Assembly (NCBI RefSeq): GCF_000003605.2
Contig: NW_003155239.1
Coordinates: forward strand, 436,035 to 500,034
Direction: 5' to 3'
From: Saccoglossus kowalevskii
Taxonomy: Eukaryota > Hemichordata > Enteropneusta > Harrimaniidae
DNA: 64,000 nt
The notes under the pieces are model-generated. The model saw only the letters and a program-made list of their open reading frames with translations. It was not told the origin of the DNA and made no database searches. This document shows, piece after piece, positions 1-13,759 of the stretch (its first letter is position 1; each line of letters begins with the position of its first letter). A program made the translations under genes and the position numbers.

Positions 1-2389
1 ATCTATCTTTGTTATCCATTGTTATTTTAATCCAGAAAGTAAATTTGTTGTGAGATTAGGCTTAACTGGAAGGTGCCCCTTTAATAGTCTTAAAATTAAC
101 GAATTTGATTACCTAGATACAGTTACAGACCGTTACGCTTTGTTTGGAGTTGAAAGTAATGAACAAAATCATAACAAGTGACACTTAGTTACACACGAAA
201 AAAGAACGTAACATCGCTATATCATAGTTAAAAACAGTATTGAACGTTTCAAAAAAAAACTGTAATCTTCATATTAATTTTACGCAACGAACTTGGTAAA
301 CGGTTCTGCTATCCATGAGAAAACCTTAATTGATCTATACTTATCCAGCATCTTGTATTTCTTTCACCAAAAGTTGACAGTAACTAAAAAATGGACTGTT
401 TCTTGTTATTTCTTAGGCGTCTAGCCGCAAATTCGAACATCGGCCATTTTGTTTCACCATGAAAATAGTTTTACTAGTATTAGATCTCATACAAAAAACA
501 CTTGAAGGATTAGCTTGTTTGTAAACAGTCAGCGTGTACAGTGGGACAGTAATGTTTGTCAGAGGATTATCCCTCGTTGTAGGTTTGCTTAACATTGGGA
601 TCATGTCCCCCGAACACTCAAGCAGCACGGGACTCAAAATGCCAGATTTTTTCTTCCATTTTCACACTCGCGCTGGAAATTATTCGTTACCTTACACGCT
701 TAATAGGTTATATGATATCAGTGGTGAATAAGTTTGGACATTCTTAGCGTATGTTTATAATAATACAGCACATCTGTAGTGTTTTTTTTTTTATCCAAAA
801 CTGCTTTTCGCGTTTTTTTCGAGTTAAGTTTTGATTCAGCAACGGCTCGTTGGGACCGCCGTCAAATCGAGTGAGTTCGGTCTATGGCACAAAATAATGA
901 TGGTGACAAATACGTCTTTTTTAATGAAAATGCTTTATAACAGAATACTAGTCTGTTAAAGCTGGAATAATTAGGGGACAACAATATAATCCTTCGTGGA
1001 AATCGGAAAAAAATGGGACATTTGATTATCGGGGACAATTGATTTGATTACGGATTTCACCCGAATTTGCTCTCGCAATCGCAGACTTGGTCATTTTTAC
1101 AAGGTTCGCTATTTTTGTTGTCAAGTGGTAATTATCATGTAAACAATGACTGTCCAGTTTGTGCGAACTTGCCCCTCTGTACTTAGGCTTTTGAATCATA
1201 TACGCTAAATTACGGTTCTGAATAAGACAACAGACAGAGAATGCGTCATCAAACCCTTCTCACTCGCGGAGAGGTCCCGATGACAGATTTGAAAGCGAAA
1301 TTGGGAAGGGAAATTCAGTGAGACTGGATGCGAATGCATTCGATAAGATTTTAGCCCGCTTAGTACCACATTTTTTGGTTTTAAAGTGTCTATATACTTG
1401 TATACTAGTGTAAGTCTATTGTTGCTGGATTCGTTTTCATGAAATTGGGTTTCAAATTTGTTTTCCTTTAATATACCGCCTATCATATATTTCAAGTCCT
1501 TTACCCCTAACATGGTCGACCACAAAATCGTACAAGTGGGCGTGTTCCAAATATTCTAGTTTGCGATAATTATTTAGAATGACGTTTTTTTTGCTTTAAA
1601 TTTTACCGCCTCTCAAAAACTGTCTGATTAGCCCAAGTTTTTCCATGGAACCATTTTACAGTTGTTTTAACACTTTTCGTTGTGGTGCGGATGTGAGCGG
1701 CTCTTCACATGAACACTAACTGCATCAAAATTGCCAATCGCACTGCACTTCAAATAACAAAATGTTACGTCACGATTAAGGGAGGGTGTGGAGGTGTATG
1801 CTAGTTAGTTAGTTAATTCTGCCATAAGCAGTCCCTAGATTTTTTTTGATATTTTCCGTTTGCTTTTTAAAAATTAAACTTTGTACAACAAAATAACGAG
1901 TTGTTTTGGAGGCTAATATTAACACCCCCTCAAAACATAGATCAATGACTATACTTACTATTTTAGAAAGTCATAGAATACTCAGAGATGCTTTTGTTTG
2001 TCTTTCTAAAAAATACTAACTTGAAAAAGGGTGGGTCACAATTTAATCTGATAATTTGCCTCTGAGTCGACCGATGAGGGCGCAGTGCCTCTGCAATTGC
2101 CGTGAACGGGGAAAGGCGCAAAGGCGTAAAGCATATGTAATATTACGTGGCCATGATTGGTCGCCCATAGGTCTCTACTCTGTGTACATAATTTATAGAC
2201 GACGTACTTCAGTATATATAATAGATATAGGTTATTTATTTTGAAATATATAAAAGAGACACTTTCTGAAGGAGTAAACGTGAGCTATTGATATTTGTAA
2301 TGCTGTTTTTAAAAACGCTCAAAGGGAAATGGGATGTGTTATGCTATATTTGATCTTAATTATTCTCGACTTGTAAGCAATGGCTTCGA
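1..2389. other. Unannotated non-coding DNA
   Basis: No gene, RNA or clear repeat recognised. Short open frames of up to 106 codons exist but show no known motif or splice context. Confidence 0.5.
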
Positions 2390-3130
2390 CTGGTCACTGC
2401 TTATAAAGGAATCAACGGGAAAATATAAAGTATTATAAAGAACATATATAATACACAATCATGTATACGCTCCAACACCAATATTTCATCAATATTTGAG
2501 TTCACAAAATGAGTCCGACAAGAACGTGTCATTTGTCCTATTCTATTTAATCTATATATTTATAAGCTACATAATTCATTAGATAAATCTGCAGGAGATC
2601 AAATTCAGTTAAATGACATTAAAATAAATCCAATCCTGTATGCAGATGATTAACAAACACACGTATGCAGAATGCCTAAAACAACCATTAAAATGAGTTC
2701 AAAAACAACTACAGTTTTGGACCTTATCTCGCTTTATTAAATACCAAACAAAAAATTATTATGTCTAAATTTAGAACAAGTTACCACAATTTAGCAATTG
2801 AGAAAGGAAGGCATATCCAGTTAAAGACATTGAATTTGAAAACAATGCTTGAAATTGAAGATGAATTACACTTTTACTACATTGACCTAAATATCACATT
2901 CTTACAGACATTCCCTGCTAAAATCACCAATTCATTCTAGAAACATATATATCAACTTTAAAATAGAGATGAGAAAATGATAAAAAGCATTGGAAGTTTT
3001 GTACACATATGCTTCATAACTCGAAATGAAATTGCATACGAGTAATTTTTATTTGATGTTACTTGTACATGTATCACATTTTTGTATTTTGTTTCCTATA
3101 TTTATTGCAAACAATTGATTGAAATGTTCT
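2390..3130 (+). mobile_element. Decayed non-LTR retrotransposon (LINE) fragment, reverse transcriptase and C-terminal region
   Basis: At about 2511-2650 one frame reads VRQERVICPILFNLYI, a degraded form of the RT block VRQG..LSP.LFNLYIND, followed by LDKSAGDQIQLNDIKINPIL and YADD, the RT catalytic box. A TGA precedes VRQ and a TAA follows YADD directly. Further on (about 2850-3040), shifted frames give IEDELHF, a trace of the C-terminal Cys/His region (C..IEDE.HFL..CP.Y), then RNEIAYE. The stretch between is shortened. Stops and frameshifts show it is dead. Confidence 0.8.
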
Positions 3131-4150
3131 TTTTAACACTATGACAAAGACTATTCGTTTTCGACAATGTAAAATTCCTTCGTTTTTTGGGAGACAAAAC
3201 CCTGCAAAAACTGACCTCGGCAAAATAATTCGGAAATTTATATTAAGAATAATTCATAACGAAATGTATTCTCTATGCACCATAAATAATTTGATAATTA
3301 CTGATTATAAAAGAATATTACATAAAAAAAAGATAATTTGCTATATTCTCTATATTTTTGCCTTTAAATATGTCTTGAATTATGAATAAACAAATCTGAA
3401 TGAAATTACAAACTATGTATTGTGTTCACCAACTCATGTATAAACAATAACCTTAATAAATACTAGTATTATAATACTTTGTAAAAATACTGTACTTTTC
3501 TGCATAAAAACGAAAGAATTTCACAATGTCGAAATGTATACCTTTTGTTCAAGCATACTTCAACATATTCTACAATATTCCAGACAGATATATATTTAGA
3601 AATGTTTATATTCTTTTATAAATCGTTATTGGATTTGATATATAGTAGATAGTTTAATAATCGTCGTCCTAAAAAACTAACTATTAAAAAATAGTTAGAC
3701 GTTACGAGCAATGGCTCTTTATCGATAACATAGAAGAAAATGTTATTTATTACTGGATTTGGCCCGCCGGGAAAACAACATGTTTCCATATCTTCCCGGT
3801 GGTATTAGCGTGATCATTACGTCCCGATTGTTAGATATTCATTGTTTTTAATGATTTCCTCAAAATTACTTGTAACCTCCAGGTAATTGCTATTATTATA
3901 CATCCGTCACCGTAACGCCATAAGTTACAGCGTGTCGTGATTTAGCGGTATTGTACTGGGTATTGTCATCTTACCATATTAGGAAACGCGAATTCCAAAT
4001 ATGGAACGATTACGCGCGTATTAGTGTACTCTAATAATAGAAACAAACATGGCTGTTTGGCCGGACCCCACACAATGAAGTTCGCTAAATCTGTTCTAAA
4101 CGTTTTGGATTTTGGCATTCCCATGATGTATCACTGGGAGGAAAAGATGT
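3131..4150. other. A/T-rich non-coding DNA
   Basis: Possible 3' tail of the LINE followed by unique-looking sequence. No gene recognised. Confidence 0.4.
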
Positions 4151-4260
4151 ATAATAATAAGGTTATTACGAGGATACTGCAAAATATGCACTCAGACGAT
4201 ACTCCCGCTGTACTGTCTTCGTGCATACTTTGCAGTAACCTCGTAATGACCTCATAGTAT
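4151..4260. repeat. Fold-back (hairpin) element, arms about 48 bp
   Basis: The left arm (4151-4199) and right arm (4211-4260) are imperfect inverted repeats: GGTTATTACGAGGATACTGC pairs with the complement of GCAGTAACCTCGTAATGACC. The loop is about 11-15 bp. It shares ATAATAAGGTTA and TATGCACTCAGAC with the terminal repeats of the transposon at 12241-13759, which suggests a related family. Confidence 0.85.
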
Positions 4261-7200
4261 ATGATTGATGAAAGTTCAACTTGTTCAAAAGTTGTAGTTT
4301 ATTTACAGTTACGCATTTTTTAAAGTTTCTTGATCTTGATCTTCTTGATCATGAAAATGATGAAATAAGTGTATCACTGGATACAGATTTCAAGCTACAA
4401 TTCGTCTTCTTAGTCACGGATGCCAGGCATTGTCCAACACTTGTCGTAATTTGCCCCATTTTATTTAGATGTGACTCAAATTTACCATGTTTGATTGCTA
4501 TTACATACTCGTTTTACATACAGGTTTTAAATTGATTCAAATATGGCCTTCTGTCTATAAGTATGAATTTATCTCCTAGCAACCAATAATAGAAAGTTTA
4601 GTAGTGTTCACAAGTATGGATTCCCAAGTATAATTTCGTCTGGCGACAGTAATTTATTCAAAACAATCTTTCTTCATTCGTCAGTAAATTTGTTCCAAAA
4701 CATTTTACAAAGAGACAAATCAATGTTTTCCCTCCAATTAACCAAATGTGCATTTCTTATACTTGAATAGATGAGGCACAATTTTATATAATTTCATATT
4801 TTTTGCGAGGGCGCCATCTTCGATGGCAATTTTTGCTGAAAAAACTGTATGACCGTGCTGAGTTCAATATAAAAATAACAACTCAAATGTGTCTTGCATG
4901 CTGGAAAATAGACATTGTGTTTGTATTTTTAAAACTTAAATTGAATATCTTGTTTTAGGAATGTCTGAAAGTTATCTTAGCAAACCCCTTTTAATACTAG
5001 TATATAAATGTATATGTTGCACATTACGGGCAACATTGAGTCGCGTGTTACAGAATGGAGTTTTCGTGTGCTAGAAAGGGGTTTGTTAAGTCCAGGGAAC
5101 TTTGACTCGCTTCGCAGATAACTCTTACATATATTTCAGAATAAAATCTGAAAATCAATATTTTTCTCTGTTATTAAAACTTACAAAGGTGTACACGTTG
5201 CTATAGTTACACGATGACATTTCCCTGGTCGCTACGCTATGGTCCAAATTAACACGCAATCAGTCACGGTGATTTGCCAGACAAAATAAAATGTACACAA
5301 TTACCGCCTAGAGAGCTAATCAAGTTGAAGTTTCCGTATAATGAGTATTCTAATGGGCAGTTAATTACACGCACAGGAATACGCTTATACGCTGTGATAT
5401 AGTCTGAAGTCGATTAAACCGAACGAATTTGCTTCTGTTCACTTCCGTAAAATGTATTTTACGCGTTCTGTACACCTCGCATGGGACCCGCATCGACAAG
5501 ACGCGTCGCCGCGACGACCAACACGCTTCGACTAATTGAAATTGTGGCAGGAAAAAAAATCATAGTACAATACCGACAAATTGCGCCCTCTAGTGACATA
5601 GCTCATATTGACTTTAAAATGACGTAGATAGGTGAAGGCAGGTGTTTTGCTGTGTTATCGTTCGCCAACTAGGATATCTCTAACACAATATAATATTCGT
5701 TGAGTTTACAGATTGTACGAAATCAGTAGGCAAAAAAAAACAACATTTGTTGCCATGGAAATATAGATTATATATTTCAAATTCTCTCATTGTTTTATGC
5801 CCCAAAGTAGCGCCATTTTGAGAGGAACTGTATCAAATGTTAAACTTTTGCAAGGCTCGACTAGTTTGAGATCAAAGCCGGTGATCCATACATTGTATTT
5901 GATTGCTCATAACAAATTACCAGAATGACTAGATTGGATTTATTCATATACCTTAGAAATAAATTCCTATATGTACATATATATATGTATGTATTTCTAA
6001 GGTCTATGATTTGACTATCGCTTTCTCGAAAAAAACAATCATTCAAGATGTCATTTCACCTATTATATGTGTCAAGTACATAAAATAATAACTTGAAAGT
6101 AATTGTCTTATCAGTATTACCTCCCAGCTGACTATAACTACTTACATGTGATTTGGTTTACAGATATGATATACCGGGTACTATACGACCCCCCCACACA
6201 CAAGACGATCTTCTCCTGGTCACCATCTAAATGCACCGTGACGAATTAAGCATCATTACGAGCATTTTATATGTAGCGCCCCCATGCGATAAGATTGTGA
6301 TATTGGTACAAATCCGAAGCAAGATACCCAAACTACCACAAGCGTGTTTGAGGTCTTAAACAGTTTTACTTTTTTTTTTTTTTTTTTTTTTTCTTTTTTT
6401 TTTAACCGGTGGTGACCGTGTCTTTTCGAATATGCGTAGGTGAATCTAAACACGGCTAGTTTATTATATTTTCCGGGTTAGTGCGCGTCGTCGTGCAACG
6501 CGTTAAATTTTGAGTAAACAAACTATGTGACACGTGGGATCAATGTCAGACACGACGCATTGACTAAGGTTCTTTAATAATAATATTATTATTAATTGAC
6601 TAACATTTGCTTCCTCATTAGTGTATTGTATTATTCTTAGGCCGCCAACATTTTATTATCTGTTCTTCCTAATTGTGGTAAATAGAACGTGTTATGAAAT
6701 TAAATTGTTTTTGTTTTTGGTAGCGTTGTCTATCTAAATTAGATACGGAACTATTAATAATGAAATTCAAAATTCGTTTTGTTCGCATTGTATGCTTATA
6801 ATTTGACATCGACTAATTTGTCGTGCTTTCGTGATCAGAATCGACTACGAAAAACACAATCTAGTTTTGCCAATGGAATAGTGCGCCGCCTAGAGGCGGG
6901 TACATACGTAACATACGCGCACAGCCCGAGGCTAGGTATACGCGCATCAGCCGTAAATGGACATTCTTCTGACAAGTGCCGCGAATTTACATTAAACCAA
7001 TTTGATGTCAAGGCCTGGCAAACAGCAGACCTTTTATTTCATGGGCTCCCAGTGGGACGGTTCAGTTTGTTTGGCGTCTTTTTTTTTTTACAATGCGCCG
7101 TAAAGCCGAAAAGCACTCACTTTTTAAGGTAGAATTTAGGCACAGTTTTGTTGACACGTGAAACAAAAACCACTATCGAAAATGTGTGTTTTGTATGATA

Positions 7201-10200
7201 TATAGAGAGTAATTCGAACGCACGGACGGTTACCATAGAAACGGCGTAGTGTCTCGGCTAATGGGCATATAATTTAGCGTGGAATTCGAAAAATTGCGAA
7301 CGATGGTAATCACTGGACTTTAGGTTATAAAGTATTCACACAATAGCACGCGACTAAATAATAAATACATACAGACATTCATACTACTTTAGTCGGTGAG
7401 TTTACGCATGGCACGCACTATGTTTCAGACACCTTCACACACAACATAGATTTAGTGGCCCCTTTTTAGAGAAAGGGTGTTCGATGAATATTTTTTTGGT
7501 ATTCTCAATAAACGCATTCATATAACAAAAATATACGACATTTAGTCTGTTCTGTTCAACTCTATATACTAAAATAAACATTTCATCGTACGTATCTGAA
7601 GAGCCATATGATCGTAGGCCTATATAATTCGCTTTCTCAGAACTCTCTTAACGGTGACGTCATATTTAGGAGTTCTTCGAATGAAAAAAAGGCTGTGCAC
7701 GAGTATTTTGTGAAAAATTTGCGCGAATTGGAAAAGTTGGACAAATTGTGAATGTAACATTGTTGTTGGCCTTCTAACAAACCATGCAGCCAACCAAATA
7801 GGTAAAACCCTCTTCAATAAACGGTGTTGATGTGTGGATGTATTCACGAAGAACTACTGTTGTATTTAGGCAGTAGCCAAACAATCGGATGTTGGGGGAG
7901 ATGTGGGAATATGCAAAAGAGGTGCACGAAAAATAGTCTCGCCAACCAAGTCAAATGTAGACTAAAAATAGACGCCGAAGCATTGGTCGTATATTAAGAA
8001 TAATTTCTAATTAAAATGTTATTATCCGCTATCTTTCTCTTGATTAAGATCAACCACCAGAACTACACACGTCGTAAAATTTTAACTGATTTTAATTTTA
8101 GTGGCGTTGGGTATTAACTAGGTTTAAAATTCACTTAAAAAAAACTGTCTACGGATAGTTTACTTTGTATTACGTTAGCACACTTAGCTCTGAACGAAAT
8201 CAGCGGGAAAAAACGCACACAAACAGCAAACAGTAACGGTTAATTTAATTGTTCAATTCAAACATAGTTTTCTATAGAAACTATGATTTAAACACCTACG
8301 TGTGTGTAGCGTGTGTGCATCAGCTCAGGGCACGCGATGTTTTGTATTTTGTCGCTCGATGCCGCCCTCACAGACGTAAATGACGCTACGCACGGTGAAA
8401 AGGGTACATAAGGACAAAACATGCCGCGTAGCCTCAAGTAGAAACGTAACCAGTTTTACTAGTAAGTCCGGGAGACAATCAATATAGATGTTCAAATCTG
8501 CTCCAACTAAACAATATTGCCGCCTCCCTCAAGTCATATTGACGTTATTTGTTTGACTTGGCTGCTTCCCGCCGCCGGGTGACTAGAACATTTGCCCCAT
8601 GTGGAAAGAACTTGATGCCTCGGTTACATCTTCATTTGTGGGTTATGTTGCAATGCATTGTGGTCTACAGTGTATGTATCCCGTGTTTGAAGCGCATCGC
8701 GTTCACACATCATATGCCGGTTTTCGTACTCTTACTAGTGGTTGCAAGAGGGGATAGCTGGTACAGGTTACAGGAAATAAAAAACGGCATTTTACGCTTT
8801 TACAAGAAATAAAATGAAAGTTCTATTTACAGTAAAAACTGCGACATTTAATGTGGAAAATGCTTTATACGCTCACAAAAAATAATATCTTTGAACAAAT
8901 TACGGACGAATAAAATAGCTGATTACATTTTACACCTCGCCCATGTTTAAGAAATTTAATTATTAATTTTTAAATTACATTATTACGAAAATAAAAACAA
9001 TAGATTGCAGCTTAAGAAAATACCCCTTGTCAACCCTCTTACTAATATCGCCGGTTTTGTTTGATATACACCGACGGTCAATGAACTGTAACTTGGGCAG
9101 GTTTGTAAGTTTTAATATGAACTATCTTTACATTTGATTTTAAAAATAATAGCTACAATAATAGTTGGACTCACTTACATTGTTGTGTTGTTTTTAATAT
9201 GAATGAAGTGTTTGGCTCCCGTGTCATATCTTCGTAATAACGACCGTGTACGTCGAACTGTTCATTGATTCGATTTGCATTACCACTTGATGTGTATGAC
9301 GTAGTTATACGTCAATCTGGAGTTCTAATCCAGCTGTCATTGTAATTATAATTTTTGAAACATACTAGAAAACTGTTTACTGTTGTCATGGGAACAGTTT
9401 TGAATGTGTGTACCTGCAACCATGTCAATAACTGTGTTCGAACACTAGACCACCGAAGATGCTGTGTTTGTCAACGGAATTTATTCAACATCTATCTTCG
9501 TTTTCATTGGGATTTTTAAAAGCCAATGAAGTTACTGCATTCACTCAAACCAATAGAATACTCCGATGTATCAAGTTATACGGTAGCCTGACAAGGTCAT
9601 GTGAGTTTCACCCTCCGCGGTGCTTCAAACCCAACACAGGTGAGGTCTGATGACGTTCGCCCGTCGAAGGCGCTACTTACGCTTACATATCATGCTAGTT
9701 ATACAAATGATTTTTGTAATATAAGAACAGGCAAACGCTATTGTCTTATACGTGCATATTCTTATAAACAGCTACATCGACGAAAATGATGAAAACTTTA
9801 GGAAAAAGCGGACCGATAACCAATAAATTATTGATTAATTTTATCACATTTCTTTGTTTAGTTTCTTTGGCGTATTGGTCAGTTTTGGTCACAAAGTGTA
9901 GGCCCGTAAACTGCGACCATCCGTGGCACAGTGCGTCCACAACCACTGGAGTATAAGGTGATAACATATTTATATAAGTGAACATATTTTGACAAGACAT
10001 GTTGTGATATTAAAGGATAACGTCTCCACATTAAAATGACTCCATTGCATTGCTAGCATTTCTTTTCTACCATAACACAAATACCGAGGATTTGATTTTC
10101 GACATCGACCATTTTTTTGCACATTTTGGTGTATTCAAGGGCTGAAAAGTTTCGTTTCCAAAAATATGTTGTTGTTTTTTTCTCACGGAACCCTGCCAGT

Positions 10201-10370
10201 TTACGGGACACATCTCTTTAAGGTATTCATGGTTCGACATTTCCTTCTCATAGGATCACTGCATATAGCTCTATATCAGTGAAATCACCGTGTATGCTAA
10301 TATTAACCACCGTCACTAAAGAGAGAACTGTCCATTTTCCAAACAGTCGATACGTCAATGTGTTTATTTC
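4261..10370. other. Gene-poor DNA downstream of COE
   Basis: No coding block recognised. It holds a small hairpin (5950-6003), a poly-T tract at about 6370-6402 and a CTCF-like sequence at 5583-5596. Parts at about 6770-7060 and 8300-8780 have balanced base composition but no identifiable gene. Confidence 0.4.
5950..6003. repeat. Small palindromic hairpin
   Basis: ACCTTAGAAATA at the left is the exact reverse complement of TATTTCTAAGGT at the right, with a palindromic ATATGTACATAT-rich centre. Confidence 0.8.
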
Positions 10371-10376
10371 ACAGTC

Positions 10377-10566
10377 ACGGTCACTTGGGGCTGAAAATAG
10401 CAATAATTAGATCAAAACTATGCATTATTGATATTTTCCCGATTTGTCACCGTTACAAACACTAAAAAACACACGTGTGTTTGGTGTTTGCAGCGATAAA
10501 AATTCTTGAACAAAATAATAATTGTGTTGATCTAATTATTGTGGTTTCCAGTCCCAGGTGATTCTG
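10377..10566. repeat. Fold-back MITE-like element, about 190 bp
   Basis: CAATAATTAGATCAA (10401-10415) recurs as its reverse complement at about 10527-10541, and the outer flanks (GGTCACTTGGGGCTG against CCAGTCCCAGGTGATTC) also pair. The centre contains a palindrome around ACACACGTGTGT. The whole segment can fold on itself. Confidence 0.7.
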
Positions 10567-10654
10567 ATTTGCCTCTAACTTGAATACCACTGCTGTTTGC
10601 GAGAACGTAATCAGTTGGCATTTCCTACTACTGAATTCTCACCGAAAAGAGGCG

Positions 10655-10751
<97 letters not shown>
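10655..10751. repeat. (AAT)n microsatellite, about 32 units
   Basis: Uninterrupted ATA/AAT trinucleotide repeat. The poly-Asn and poly-Ile reading frames across it are artefacts of the repeat. Confidence 0.98.
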
Positions 10752-10752
<1 letters not shown>

Positions 10753-10898
10753 TTTATTGTTATCGAATCTCTGTTGAGATATAGATAAAATTACAATAAA
10801 AATAAAATCATAATAATAAAAAAAGTAAAAACAGAAAATTCAGTTGATACAAAAGTAAAATAAGTACATTGCATAGATGGTAATATTAAAATAAAATG

Positions 10899-10946
10899 TT
10901 ATTTATTTATTTATTTATTTATTTGTTTATTTATTTATTTATTTTT
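10899..10946. repeat. (ATTT)n microsatellite
   Basis: About 11 units of ATTT with one ATTTG variant, just downstream of the AAT repeat. Confidence 0.95.
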
Positions 10947-11599
10947 TGATGGTTCTGATATGAGACAGCTGGTACATTTATTTATTGAAACTTTTTTCTC
11001 TCATTTGAAAACAACTGTAGACAAGTCGACCAAGTTCAATAATGGTTTCCTGATGTTTACTTTTTAATAGTTTGATAAAATGCTGTTCTGCTGAAAAGAT
11101 ATCAGGAACAATGTTAAATTTGTTAAAAAATAATATATCGTCACCATTTTGTCAGTGAGAAGCTCACCATAATAATATACTCACAAGTTCTATTAACGAA
11201 CGTTCAGTAGCAGTCTACGGAATGTTTGGTTAGGAGGGGCACGGTTACAATGACGTAAATACTGCATTGCATTGTGGGATATATATATGTGTATGTATCC
11301 CCAACGAAAGTTTTACCATCGCATACCCATCTAACTCCGCCCGGAACTATAATAGACTAATTACTTTCTCATTTTTTCACCTCCATGCTCATTATTAATA
11401 TATAAAGAAACTTAACTGTTTACCACCAATAAATTTGAGAATGTAAATGTGGCCAGTTCCCGCAGATATTGCCGTAGTGCATTCATCATTGGTTTTGCTG
11501 CACTGTCAACGGTTATACGATTCGGTTAATATATTGCACAGAAAAACGTTGTATAAACAATGTAAATGTAACACCTAATATGGCGACAATGTTATATAA

Positions 11600-11734
11600 A
11601 TTACCATATATACCAGTACAGTTCTATTGATGTTCCTTATATGGCAATGTAGTTTTTTTTTAACAATTACCATATATCATATGTCAGCGCATTACCACTA
11701 ATGTACGTTATACGGTAGTAGTTATATATGGTAA
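11600..11734. repeat. Possible fold-back repeat
   Basis: ATTACCATATATA (11600-11612) is the exact reverse complement of TATATATGGTAAT (11722-11734), and a direct copy of ATTACCATATAT lies between them. Probably a small MITE fragment. Confidence 0.5.
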
Positions 11735-12240
11735 TACCGGGAGTAATACATACCGCAGCACTAGATCTTAGTTAGTACTCAGACTGTATTACTAGTCTGA
11801 GGGTAGTATATAACATTTTCTGTGTATAATAGAGCTTAGTTTAGACATTTTAAGTTGATTTTAGGTTCATTATACATTCTAAACTACTAGTATCAGGTAT
11901 TCAGATGAGAGACTTTGAGAGAGTCTTTTTCATTTGTTACGTGGAATACGCCATCCCTATAAACCGAACTCTCTGGTAATGACGCGTGACATCAAAATAA
12001 CGTAGTTGGGCGACATTTGTAGTAATCTCATTATCAAGCTCAACGAGATAATTTATTCACTCAATTTAAAACAAGATTCAAACATTTTGAGTTAGATTTG
12101 CCTGATGATTTTGTATGATTGCAACGCCACCAAACAATTTTGTTTCAACTTTTATTGTTGTACAGCCACAACAATGCCCAAGTGGTATTTCCTGTTGAAT
12201 TAATTATTGTTATTATTGGGAGGATCTAGGGTGTCGCAAA

Positions 12241-13759
12241 GTTTACACGCGTGTAGCGGAGGTCGATGCGGCCTTATGCTGTCTGAGTGCATACGCTATG
12301 CATCATAACCTTATTATTATACACCTTCCCGATCAAACCATGTGGCGTAGGATGCCCAGAACTGAGTAAAATGATGAAAATTATTTGAACTTTCTTTCTA
12401 TGAACTTCGTTTTCAAAAAAAGTTGCCATCTTTGAAAATCATATTTCATAAAATGGTAGGATGCAGATATCCTGTGCAACTACAGAAATAGTTACAACAC
12501 GTTGTAACTCACAACGTGATATAAGTATAGTATTTTACTATACATGTATATTGAATTTTGAAAAGTCCTCCTTACACTGAATTACGTCACGGAAGCTGTC
12601 GTCGCTAGAGGGCGCGTCTTTTTAACGCAGGGCATTGAGGGTATTTTACAACAACCATGGAAGATACCTTCCATGCAACAACTATCCTGTTCATTTTATA
12701 CCACAGCATACTTATACAATCTGTATCTCTCATTTTACNNNNNNNNNNNNNNNNNNNNNNNNNNNNNNNNNNNNNNNNNNNNNNNNNNNNNNNNNNNNNN
12801 NNNNNNNNNNNNNNNNNNNNNNNNNNNNNNNNNNNNNNNNNNNNNNNNNNNNNNNNNNNNNNNNNNNNNNNNNNNNNNNNNNNNNNNNNNNNNNNNNNNN
12901 NNNNNNNNNNNNNNNNNNNNNNNNNNNNNNNNNNNNNNNNNNNNNNNNNNNNNNNNNNNNNNNNNNNNNNNNNNNNNNNNNNNNNNNNNNNNNNNNNNNN
13001 NNNNNNNNNNNNNNNNNNNNNNNNNNNNNNNNNNNNNNNNNNNNNNNNNNNNNNNNNNNNNNNNNNNNNNNNNNNNNNNNNNNNNNNNNNNNNNNNNNNN
13101 NNNNNNNNNNNNNNNNNNNNNNNNNNNNNNNNNNNNNNNNNNNNNNNNNNNNNNNNNNNNNNNNNNNNNNNNNNNNNNNNNNNNNNNNNNNNNNNNNNNN
13201 NNNNNNNNNNNNNNNNNNNNNNNNNNNNNNNNNNNNNNNNNNNNNNNNNNNNNNNNNNNNNNNNNNNNNNNNNNNNNNNNNNNNNNNNNNNNNNNNNNNN
13301 NNNNNNNNNNNNNNNNNNNNNNNNNNNNNNNNNNNNNNNNNNNNNNNNNNNNNNNNNNNNNNNNNNNNNNNNNNNNNNNNNNNNNNNNNNNNNNNNAACC
13401 TACAGGACTGTACTAGGATGAGAACATGTCATTTCAATGCATTGGAAATAATCCTCCAACACATGGATACGTTCACAGTAACAATAACCTTCTCCAATAT
13501 ATCAATATATGTAATGATTGGTACGCACAATAACAAGTACTGCATATGTAAATAGGTGTTCTTTCATCAAATATTGTTGCACATGCTGTTAAAGCAATAT
13601 TTTTGTTTACGCTAAATCATAAGCCCATTTGGAAGGATTAATGTAGGAGAACGTCATTAAAATTTATGGAGATGATAATAATAAGGTTAATTTGCGTATG
13701 CATACCGTATGCACTCAGACAGCATAAGGCCGCATCAACCTCCGCTACACGCGTGTAAA
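12241..13759. mobile_element. DNA transposon or large MITE with about 80-bp terminal inverted repeats (interior mostly assembly gap)
   Basis: Left end 12241-12320 and right end 13672-13759 are inverted copies with few differences; both contain ACACGCGTGTAGCGGAGGT, GCGGCCTTATGCTGTCTGAG and AACCTTATTATTAT. About 1.5 kb lies between the outer ends, of which 658 is N. The visible interior shows no transposase. No clear target-site duplication was seen, so the superfamily is undetermined. Confidence 0.85.
12739..13396. other. Assembly gap (658 N)
   Basis: Run of N inside the TIR element. Open frames spanning it are meaningless. Confidence 1.

Noticed and set aside
1205-1525. 106-codon minus-strand frame as a small gene
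   Set aside because: No recognised family, promoter or splice context; treated as chance.
10580-10788. Open frames encoding poly-Ile or poly-Asn
   Set aside because: They are translations of the AAT microsatellite.
12635-13555. Long open frames across the N run, also at 47120-48056
   Set aside because: N carries no stop codons, so these frames are artefacts of the assembly gaps.
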